Below, in pieces: positions 7,248 to 12,656 of a stretch of DNA of 12,656 nt. The first letter of the stretch is position 1; each line of letters begins with the position of its first letter. The translations under genes and the position numbers were made by a program. The notes under the pieces were generated by a model. It saw only the letters and a program-made list of their open reading frames with translations, had not been told where the DNA came from and did not search any database. This DNA comes from Nitrospirota bacterium (lineage in GTDB: Bacteria > Nitrospirota > Thermodesulfovibrionia > Thermodesulfovibrionales > JdFR-88). The stretch is from positions 1 through 12,656 of the forward strand of contig JAJYJB010000074.1 in NCBI GenBank assembly GCA_021789735.1, written 5' to 3'.

Positions 7248-9434
7248 ATGGAACTTACCCGCAGGCATTTCATCAAGCTCTCCATGGCCGCAGGGTTCGC
7301 TGCCGCAGCCGGTGGGGACCTGCTCGGAGCGCTGGCCGCAAGCGGCGTCAGGATGGACCGGGATGCGAGGTACATTCCAAGCTATTGCGAGATGTGCTTC
7401 TGGAAGTGCGGGCTGGTTGCAAAGGTGGTGGGCGGCAAGGTTGTTACCCTCTATGGCAATCCGCTGCACCCCAACAGCCGCGGGAGACTTTGCGCCAGGG
7501 GCAATGCCGGCGTAGGACTGCTGTACGATGGGGACAGGCTTAAATATCCGATGATAAGCTGCGGGGGGCGCGGCGAGGGCAAGTACAAAAGGGCCTCGTG
7601 GGATGAGGCCTTTGGCTATGTGGCCGAAAAGATGAGCGGGATCAAAAATCGGTACGGCCCGGAAGCCTTGGCCTTTTTTGGCCATGGCTCGGTAACCGCT
7701 CATTTTGTGCCACTCATCCTGGGCTTTGGGATGCCCAATTTCGCCTTCCCCTCCTTTGCGCAATGCAGAGGGCCCAGAATAGCGGCTTTCGAGCTTACCT
7801 TTGGGGAGGACCCCGGCACTCCGGAACGCGTCGACCTGGCAAACAGCAGGGTTATCGCCCTCTTTGGCTCTCATCTTGGCGAGAATATGCATAACTCCCA
7901 GGTGCAGGACCTTGTAGAAGGCCTCTCAAAAGGCGCCAGGCTCATTGTGGCGGACCCCAGGTTCTCGACCGCTGCCGGAAAGGCAAAATGGTGGCTGCCA
8001 ATAAAACCGGGCACAGATATGGCATTGATGCTTGCATGGATGAACGTGCTTATTAACGAGGACCTCTATGATAGGGATTATGTTGGGCGTTACGCGACAG
8101 GCTTTGACAGCCTTCGGGCTCATGTGAGACGGTGCACACCGGAATGGGCCGCGGCGGAAACGGAGGTGCCGGCGCAGCTTATCGTAAGGACAGCCAGGGA
8201 GCTTGGCAGAAACAGGCCCAACGTCTGCGTCCATCCCGGAAGGCATTCCTCCTGGTATGGCAATGACGTCCAAAGGGGAAGGTGCCTGGCGATACTCAAT
8301 GCGATATTGGGCACATGGGGCAGGCCAGGCGGCTTTTATCTGAAGACCAAGGCGTCTTTGCCCATGCCGCCGCAGAAAGAGGAATTTCCTGAGCCCCAGA
8401 AGCCGCCGCTCTCCGGGAAATACCTGTCCGCTGGCCCTGAAGGGGTAACAAACGCCATAAGAGATGCAACCAGGTCCGGCAAACCCTACCCTGTAAAAGG
8501 CTGGCTTGTGGCGGGCACCAACCTTCTTAAGTCCCTGCCAAATGAAAAGGAGACGGTGGAGGCGATAAAAGGACTGGACCTTCTGGTGGCCGTAGACGTT
8601 ATGCCCTTTGACACCGCGGTGATGTCCGACGTCATCCTGCCCGAGTGCACATACCTGGAGCGGCATGACGAGGTGTACGTGCAGAGGGACAGGGTCCTGA
8701 CGGCTTCCATCAGACAGCCTGCGGTTGCTCCAATGTACGGGTCCATGCCAGGCTGGCGGATAGCCAGGGAGCTTGCAAGCAGGCTCGGGCTAGGCGGCTA
8801 CTATCCCTGGAGCACGCTTGAGGACAAGATCAGGAGTGAATGCGCTCTCTGGGGTGTGGACTATGGCGAGCTCATTTCAAAAGGGGTCATATCGTTCCGG
8901 GGCACCGAGGGCGCGTACATCACGGAGGCAAACCAGCCCGGATTCAACACGCCTTCAGGAAAGATAGAGCTTTACAGCCATAAGCTTGAAAAGAGGGGTT
9001 TTGACCCGCTGCCGGTTTACACCCGCGTCAAACAGCCCCAGGAGGGCTGGTTCAGGCTCATATACGGACGGAGCCCCGTCCACACCTTTACGAAGACCAC
9101 TAATAACGAAAGGCTCTGGGAGCTGTTCAGCGAAAACGAGGCATGGATCAACAAGGGCGTTGCCGTCAGGCTCGGGATAGCAGGCGGACAGTACATAAGG
9201 CTTGAGAACCAGGACGGACAGAGGTCCGGCAGGGTAAAGGCAAAGGTCACCGAACGCATCAGGCCGGACTGCATATATATGGTCCATGGGTTTGGAAGCC
9301 GTGACAAAAGCCTTTCTCTTGCATACAGAAGGGGAGCGGACGACCAGGGGCTCATAACGAGATATTCGGTGGACCCGGTCTGCGGCTCCACGGGGATGAG
9401 GGTCAATTTCGTGAAACCGGTGCTGGAGACATAG
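7248..9434 (+). CDS. Tat-exported molybdopterin oxidoreductase, PsrA/PhsA-like catalytic subunit
   Basis: This 728-residue protein belongs to the DMSO-reductase superfamily. The N-terminus TRRHFIKLS (4-12) with the following Ala-rich stretch is a twin-arginine signal, so the folded enzyme acts outside the cytoplasmic membrane. C47, C50, C54 and C82 (CEMCFWKC...LCARG) form the N-terminal [4Fe-4S] site. C173 (AQCRGPR) sits where polysulfide/thiosulfate reductases carry the Mo-ligating cysteine. Later landmarks are VIALFGSHLGENMHN, IVADPRFST, LPIKPGTDMAL and the C-terminal pterin domain (from about 590: GWFRLIYGRSPVHTFTKTTNN). Length fits PsrA/PhsA (about 750) better than ArrA or TtrA. It likely reduces or oxidises a sulfur compound, but the substrate cannot be fixed from sequence. 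RBS AGAGG lies 4 nt before the ATG. The next two genes supply its electron-transfer subunits. Confidence 0.92.
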   Translation: MELTRRHFIKLSMAAGFAAAAGGDLLGALAASGVRMDRDARYIPSYCEMCFWKCGLVAKVVGGKVVTLYGNPLHPNSRGRLCARGNAGVGLLYDGDRLKYPMISCGGRGEGKYKRASWDEAFGYVAEKMSGIKNRYGPEALAFFGHGSVTAHFVPLILGFGMPNFAFPSFAQCRGPRIAAFELTFGEDPGTPERVDLANSRVIALFGSHLGENMHNSQVQDLVEGLSKGARLIVADPRFSTAAGKAKWWLPIKPGTDMALMLAWMNVLINEDLYDRDYVGRYATGFDSLRAHVRRCTPEWAAAETEVPAQLIVRTARELGRNRPNVCVHPGRHSSWYGNDVQRGRCLAILNAILGTWGRPGGFYLKTKASLPMPPQKEEFPEPQKPPLSGKYLSAGPEGVTNAIRDATRSGKPYPVKGWLVAGTNLLKSLPNEKETVEAIKGLDLLVAVDVMPFDTAVMSDVILPECTYLERHDEVYVQRDRVLTASIRQPAVAPMYGSMPGWRIARELASRLGLGGYYPWSTLEDKIRSECALWGVDYGELISKGVISFRGTEGAYITEANQPGFNTPSGKIELYSHKLEKRGFDPLPVYTRVKQPQEGWFRLIYGRSPVHTFTKTTNNERLWELFSENEAWINKGVAVRLGIAGGQYIRLENQDGQRSGRVKAKVTERIRPDCIYMVHGFGSRDKSLSLAYRRGADDQGLITRYSVDPVCGSTGMRVNFVKPVLET

Positions 9435-9446
9435 CGGAGAGCCAAG

Positions 9447-10004
9447 ATGCCCGGATACGCAATGGTGATAGACCAGAGGCGATGCGTGGGATGCATGGCC
9501 TGCATCGTCGCCTGCAAGACGCAAAACGGGGTGGCGCCGGAATGCTACAGGACAAGGGTGGTCGAAGAGGTGGACGGCGTGTTCCCTGAGCTGAGGATGG
9601 AGATGCGGCCCGAGCTTTGCAACCACTGCGACAGTCCGCCCTGCGTTCAGAACTGTCCCACGGGGGCCTCATACAAGCGCGAGGACGGCATAGTGCTCGT
9701 CAACCGGAGGAAGTGCGTTGGCTGCAAGGCCTGCATCGCCGCATGCCCTTATGGTGCCAGGTACATAGACCCGGACCACGGCTATGCGGACAAGTGCACT
9801 TTCTGCTTCGAGAGGCTTGAGGAAGGGAAGGAGCCTGCCTGTGTGTCCACCTGCACTGGCAGGGCCAGGGTGTTTGGCGACCTGGAAGACCCTGAGAGCG
9901 AGGTCAGCCAGCTCCTCCGTAGATATGCCTCTTATGTCCTCCTGGCCGGCGCCGGCACGCGTCCGCGGGTACATTACATAAGGAAATTCGGGAAACCGGA
10001 GTAG
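9447..10004 (+). CDS. Four-cluster ferredoxin-type electron-transfer subunit (PsrB/PhsB/DmsB-like)
   Basis: The 185-residue protein carries sixteen cysteines in four cluster motifs: C13/16/19/23, C58/61/66/70, C90/93/96/100 and C117/120/132/136. The unequal spacing of the second and fourth sets is characteristic of the beta subunit of PsrABC, PhsABC and DmsABC enzymes. It should carry electrons between the Mo subunit encoded just upstream and the NrfD-type membrane subunit encoded just downstream. There is no signal peptide, which is normal: family members are exported by hitch-hiking on the Tat-bearing catalytic subunit. It starts 12 bp after the preceding stop with a good ribosome-binding site (GGAGAG, 8 nt upstream). 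A further cysteine, C33, is outside the motifs. Confidence 0.94.
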   Translation: MPGYAMVIDQRRCVGCMACIVACKTQNGVAPECYRTRVVEEVDGVFPELRMEMRPELCNHCDSPPCVQNCPTGASYKREDGIVLVNRRKCVGCKACIAACPYGARYIDPDHGYADKCTFCFERLEEGKEPACVSTCTGRARVFGDLEDPESEVSQLLRRYASYVLLAGAGTRPRVHYIRKFGKPE

Positions 10005-10015
10005 GGGACGGCGAA

Positions 10016-10984
10016 ATGGAAATCGATATAACCGGCACAAACGCGATAACCTATCCCTATCTGCACATCTGGGACTGGAGGATCGCCACATATCTTTTCC
10101 TGGGAGGAATAACGGCAGGCATCCTGGCGCTCTCCGCAGTGATCAATTTCAGAAGGAGCAAATTCAGGAGCGGCCAAGCGGCATGCTGCTACCTGGGGCC
10201 ACTGATGGCTCCGTTTATTCTGGCGATCGGAATGTTTTTCATCCTGCTGGACCTTGGAAGGCCGTTCAACTCCTACTGGTTCTACCTGTCCTTTCAGCCC
10301 TCTTCGCCCATGTCGTGGGGGGCCTGGGGTGTTGGCCTGATAATTCCGGTCAGTTTCCTTTACGGGCTTGCTGCCGTTCCGGAGGAGAAGCGGGGCATCC
10401 TGAGATTTTGCCGCCTGAGTGCGCTTTCGGCCAGGCTCCGTCCGCATTTAAGGAAACTGGCCGGTGTGAACTTTGGCCTGGGGATATTCCTTGGCATCTA
10501 TACCGGCGTCCTCCTTAGCTCCTTCATCGCCAGGCCGCTCTGGAACTCGCCGGTGCTGCCTGTGCTCTTCATGGCCTCCTCCCTTTCCACCGGCGCCGCC
10601 GTGATCATAATTGTGAGCAGGGACCGTGCGATAAAGCTCTTTTTTACGAAAGTGGACATCTGGCTCATATTTGCCGAGATAGTTATACTGGCGCTGTTTT
10701 TTTACGGCCATTACGTCTCAAATTTGGCATCGAGGGAATCGATAATGCCTTTTTTTGACTACCGCAGTGAATTTTTCCCCTACTGGCTGGCCATTTTTCT
10801 TCTAGCCATACTGCTACCGGTGGCCCTTGTGCTTGAGCTTGCCGATATAAGGGAGGACGCGCACAAGGATATGTCTTTTTTGACGGTATTACGGATGGAC
10901 CTGAGCGCCTCCATGGTGCTTTTGGGAGGGTTCATAATCAGGCTGGCCATTATTTATGCGGGGCAGCTGAGCAGGCTGGCATGA
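10016..10984 (+). CDS. nrfD: NrfD/PsrC-family quinone-interacting membrane subunit
   Basis: This 322-residue, very hydrophobic protein has about eight to nine transmembrane helices and belongs to the NrfD/PsrC family, which anchors Mo-FeS enzymes and exchanges electrons with menaquinone or ubiquinone. Family-like segments are RIATYLFLGGITAG (helix 1), DLGRPFNSYWFY followed by SPMSWGAWGVG (loop and helix 3), GIYTGVLLSS with WNSPVLPVLFMASSLSTGAA (helices 5-6), and a final GGFIIRLAIIYAGQ. The length is close to T. thermophilus PsrC rather than the longer Hyb/Qrc forms. There are no haem-binding CxxCH sites. It begins 11 bp after the ferredoxin-type gene, with GGGGA as ribosome-binding site, completing an A-B-C operon. 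Electron direction (quinol oxidation or quinone reduction) cannot be decided from sequence. Confidence 0.93.
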   Translation: MEIDITGTNAITYPYLHIWDWRIATYLFLGGITAGILALSAVINFRRSKFRSGQAACCYLGPLMAPFILAIGMFFILLDLGRPFNSYWFYLSFQPSSPMSWGAWGVGLIIPVSFLYGLAAVPEEKRGILRFCRLSALSARLRPHLRKLAGVNFGLGIFLGIYTGVLLSSFIARPLWNSPVLPVLFMASSLSTGAAVIIIVSRDRAIKLFFTKVDIWLIFAEIVILALFFYGHYVSNLASRESIMPFFDYRSEFFPYWLAIFLLAILLPVALVLELADIREDAHKDMSFLTVLRMDLSASMVLLGGFIIRLAIIYAGQLSRLA

Positions 10985-10985
10985 G

Positions 10986-11013
10986 CGCCGGAGCATTTTT
11001 TTCTTTTCCGGCG
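10986..11013 (+). terminator. Hairpin after the nrfD-like gene, possible terminator
   Basis: CGCCGGA (10986-10992) pairs perfectly with TCCGGCG (11007-11013), starting one base after the stop codon. The 14-nt loop is T-rich, but the T-run is in the loop instead of after the stem, so intrinsic termination is doubtful. It may instead stabilise the 3' end of the operon mRNA. Confidence 0.35.
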
Positions 11014-11075
11014 GCGGGTTTATGATAATTTTAATAAAATCAATAAGTTTGACGGGGAAGAACGGGAAATCAGAA

Positions 11076-11097
11076 GGCGGGTCCTCAGTGTCCCGCC
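11076..11097. repeat. GC-rich inverted repeat in nrfD-tusA spacer
   Basis: GGCGGG (11076-11081) and CCCGCC (11092-11097) form a 6-bp all-GC stem with a 10-nt loop. No T-run follows on either strand. It could be an mRNA hairpin or a protein-binding site. Confidence 0.4.
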
Positions 11098-11121
11098 CGC
11101 AAATGGCGTCATGGGAAGTTT

Positions 11122-11191
11122 TTGCCGGGCGCGTCTGAAATGCTTGCCGGACGGGGTCCCAAACGGCCATCCGGCACGGATTGCCCGGCAA
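11122..11191. repeat. Nested double inverted repeat upstream of tusA
   Basis: The outer arms TTGCCGGGC (11122-11130) and GCCCGGCAA (11183-11191) pair over 9 bp. The inner arms TGCCGGA (11145-11151) and TCCGGCA (11170-11176) pair over 7 bp. The two left arms are also direct repeats of TTGCCGG spaced 22 bp, about two helical turns, and the right arms mirror them. This ends 12 bp before the candidate tusA -35, so operator half-sites or a strong cruciform/RNA structure are both possible. Confidence 0.55.
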
Positions 11192-11203
11192 GTAGAGAAA
11201 CTA

Positions 11204-11232
11204 TTGCTAAAATTTCGCTTTTTAAATAAACT
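11204..11232 (+). promoter_or_regulatory. Candidate sigma70-type promoter for tusA-SQR
   Basis: TTGCTA (11204-11209), a 17-bp spacer and TAAACT (11227-11232) lie in the AT-rich stretch just before tusA. The predicted leader is about 25 nt and includes the AGGAGG ribosome-binding site. Visual consensus match only. Confidence 0.4.
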
Positions 11233-11253
11233 AGACATAAAAATTGGGGAGAA

Positions 11254-11259
11254 AGGAGG
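11254..11259 (+). promoter_or_regulatory. Strong ribosome-binding site fixing the tusA start
   Basis: AGGAGG lies 5 nt before ATG 11265. An in-frame TTG at 11244 is further upstream, but this Shine-Dalgarno would then be inside the coding sequence, so ATG 11265 is preferred. Confidence 0.8.
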
Positions 11260-11264
11260 TAAAA

Positions 11265-11504
11265 ATGGCCGATATTAAAATTGACAAGACCATTGACGCT
11301 CGCGGAGCGGCCTGCCCCGGCCCTCTCATGGAACTCATCAAGGCGATGAAACAGGAGAGCGTCGGGTCTGTGATCGAGATCTTGTCTTCCGAGAAAGGGA
11401 CGAGCGTGGACGCGCCCGCCTGGCTGCAGAAAGTCGGGCAGGAGCTGGTGAAGGTCGAGGAACGGGGAGATCACTGGAGCATCATCGCGAAAAAAATAAA
11501 ATAA
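11265..11504 (+). CDS. tusA: TusA-family sulfur carrier protein
   Basis: This 79-residue cytoplasmic protein has the TusA/SirA fold signature DARGAACPGPLMELIKAMK (residues 11-29). C17 in the CPGP motif is the persulfide-carrying cysteine. The second half (SVIEILSSEKGTSVDAPAWLQKVG) matches the family's beta-alpha-beta arrangement, and the length is normal. TusA homologues pass sulfane sulfur between rhodaneses, DsrE-type proteins and redox enzymes, in tRNA thiolation or dissimilatory sulfur metabolism. The following gene, 24 bp downstream, is an SQR-like flavoprotein, so a dissimilatory or sulfide-handling role is more likely here than tRNA thiolation (inference). A strong AGGAGG precedes the start, suggesting high expression. 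The region upstream (10985-11264) carries no other gene, only the hairpins and promoter listed separately. Confidence 0.92.
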   Translation: MADIKIDKTIDARGAACPGPLMELIKAMKQESVGSVIEILSSEKGTSVDAPAWLQKVGQELVKVEERGDHWSIIAKKIK

Positions 11505-11528
11505 AACAGAGAAAGGACAAGTGGGAAA

Positions 11529-12656
11529 ATGCCAAAGAGGATAGTCATAGTAGGGGGTGGCGCCGGAGGGACCATTACCGGTAATCTGCTGGCCAGGAAC
11601 CTGATGCACCAGATAGAGCAAGGCCAGGTTGTCATCAACATGATCACGGACAAGCCGGAGCATGTTTATCAGCCCGGGTTCCTCTACATCGCGTTCGACA
11701 AGGTCCGTCCCGAAGAGATCATCAGGAAACAGCAGGACCTGCTCGATCCGCATATAAACCTCTTTATTGACCCGGCTGTGAAGATCGATCGGGAAAAAAA
11801 TGTCGTCCATACAAAAGGAGGCAAGGAATTCCCGTACGACTATCTCGTGGTTGCCACCGGCTCGCGCATAGTCCCGGAAAACATCCCGGGGCTGAAAGAG
11901 GGCGCCCACTGGTTCTATGACCTTCAGGGCGCGCAGAAGCTCCGCGAGGCCCTTAAAGGCTTCGAGGGGGGCAGGGTGGTCATCACTGTCGGCGTCCCGC
12001 ACAAGTGTCCCGTCGCTCCTCTGGAGATCACCTTCATGCTCTACGACTTCTTCAAACAGAAAGGGATTCTGGATAAGGTCGAACTCTACTACACCTATCC
12101 CATAAACAGGGTGCACGCCCTTGAGCCGGTTGCAAACTGGGCAGCTCCTCAGTTCGAGAAGAAGGGGATAAAGTACGAGGTCCTTTTCAACATGGAAGCT
12201 GTGGACCCGGAGAAAAAAATACTGAAGTCGATGGAGGGCACGCAGCTCAACTATGACCTGCTCATAGCCATCCCCCCGCACAAGGGCGCTCAGGTGATAG
12301 AGGATTCCGGGATGGGCAAAGGCGGCTGGGTCTCAACGAACAAGCAGACGCTGAGGAACGAGGGGCACAACAACGTCTACGTCGTGGGAGACACCACCGA
12401 CATACCGATAAGCAAGGCCGGCTCAACGGCCCACTTCGAGTCCGATGTGGTGGCTGAGAGGATCGCTTCCGAGATACAGGAAGGCGGCACCATGACGGAG
12501 TACGACGGCAAGGTCGTATGTTTCGTGGAGACCGGCTTCGACGAGGCCACCTACGTGTGGTTCAATTACAAAAACCCTCCCAAGCCGACCCCGCCCTCCA
12601 AGATGCTCCACTGGATGAAGCTGGGCTACAACAGGCTCTACTGGCTGTCCGCGAGG
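11529..12656 (+). CDS. Sulfide:quinone oxidoreductase-like FAD disulfide oxidoreductase (3' end outside window)
   Basis: The open 376 codons encode a two-dinucleotide-binding-domain flavoprotein. RIVIVGGGAGG (4-14) is the FAD ADP-binding motif, DYLVVATGSR (104-113) the second conserved segment, and NVYVVGDTTDIPISKAGSTAHF (282-303) the C-terminal FAD motif. Cysteines C160 (HKCPVAPLE) and C331 (GKVVCFVETG) match in position and context the redox-active pair of sulfide:quinone oxidoreductases and flavocytochrome c sulfide dehydrogenases. The third cysteine near 124-128 of many SQRs is absent. The end visible here (PPSKMLHWMKLGYNRLYWLSAR) is typical of the amphipathic membrane-binding tail, so little is probably missing. 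It shares a transcript with tusA. Sulfide oxidation to persulfide with electrons to quinone is likely, but related reductases of unknown substrate exist. RBS is modest (AAAGGA, about 12 nt upstream). Confidence 0.87.
   Translation, partial: MPKRIVIVGGGAGGTITGNLLARNLMHQIEQGQVVINMITDKPEHVYQPGFLYIAFDKVRPEEIIRKQQDLLDPHINLFIDPAVKIDREKNVVHTKGGKEFPYDYLVVATGSRIVPENIPGLKEGAHWFYDLQGAQKLREALKGFEGGRVVITVGVPHKCPVAPLEITFMLYDFFKQKGILDKVELYYTYPINRVHALEPVANWAAPQFEKKGIKYEVLFNMEAVDPEKKILKSMEGTQLNYDLLIAIPPHKGAQVIEDSGMGKGGWVSTNKQTLRNEGHNNVYVVGDTTDIPISKAGSTAHFESDVVAERIASEIQEGGTMTEYDGKVVCFVETGFDEATYVWFNYKNPPKPTPPSKMLHWMKLGYNRLYWLSAR

Noticed and set aside
7044..7892. Minus-strand open frame (282 codons) across the intergenic region and the start of the molybdoenzyme gene
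   Set aside because: Low-complexity Pro/Ala/His-rich translation without motifs; the plus strand carries a clear Tat signal and FeS motif over the same bases.
8955..9626. Minus-strand open frame opposite the molybdoenzyme and ferredoxin genes
   Set aside because: Spans two well-supported plus-strand genes and their junction and has no recognisable protein family features; treated as a shadow.
11244..11264. Alternative TTG start adding seven residues to TusA
   Set aside because: The AGGAGG Shine-Dalgarno would be inside the coding region, and TusA proteins normally start close to the first beta strand as with ATG 11265.
11109..12281. Long minus-strand open frame (390 codons) opposite the SQR-like gene
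   Set aside because: It is antisense to a gene with intact FAD motifs, has no recognisable domain, and fits the long antisense frames common in GC-rich codon usage.

Overview
This window is a moderately GC-rich bacterial chromosome segment, dense with genes and with few gaps. A hexaheme cytochrome of the OmcS type, a Tat-exported molybdopterin oxidoreductase with its iron-sulfur and NrfD subunits, a TusA sulfur carrier and a sulfide:quinone-oxidoreductase-like flavoprotein point to an anaerobic respirer. Frequent AGG (Arg) and ATA (Ile) codons fit Desulfobacterota/Desulfuromonadota or Nitrospirota. The lineage is an inference; there is no rRNA or other phylogenetic marker here.

Left block (1-3889, minus strand). 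Read in its own direction the order is purC, an ABC-transporter ATPase, its ABC-2 permease, a DedA-family membrane protein, and the N-terminal cobalamin-binding domain of a probable radical SAM enzyme that runs off the left edge. The first four genes overlap or nearly touch and look like one transcript. An 87-bp gap with a perfect inverted repeat precedes the radical SAM gene.

Biotin block (4016-5530, plus strand). A FabG-like short-chain reductase and BioD (dethiobiotin synthetase) lie 6 bp apart and diverge from purC across a 126-bp AT-rich spacer. Candidate promoters on both sides of this spacer sit so close to the start codons that both mRNAs may be nearly leaderless.

Electron-transfer block (5579-10984). 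An OmcS-like six-heme secreted cytochrome (minus strand) diverges from a three-gene operon (plus strand) encoding a PsrA/PhsA-like molybdoenzyme, a four-cluster ferredoxin-type subunit and an NrfD/PsrC-like quinone-reactive membrane anchor. The 355-bp spacer between them has candidate promoters for both directions and two leaders of about 130 nt with plausible RNA structure. The cytochrome shares long stretches with Geobacter OmcS, the protein of extracellular cytochrome nanowires. It also keeps the histidine that in OmcS bridges neighbouring subunits.

Sulfur block (11265-12656, plus strand). A TusA-type sulfur carrier is followed by an SQR-like FAD disulfide oxidoreductase cut by the right edge. 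The 280-bp region ahead of tusA holds three separate hairpins and a candidate promoter.

Taken together, the right two thirds could link sulfur-compound redox chemistry and the quinone pool to an extracellular cytochrome filament. That link rests on gene proximity and family knowledge and is not proven by the sequence.
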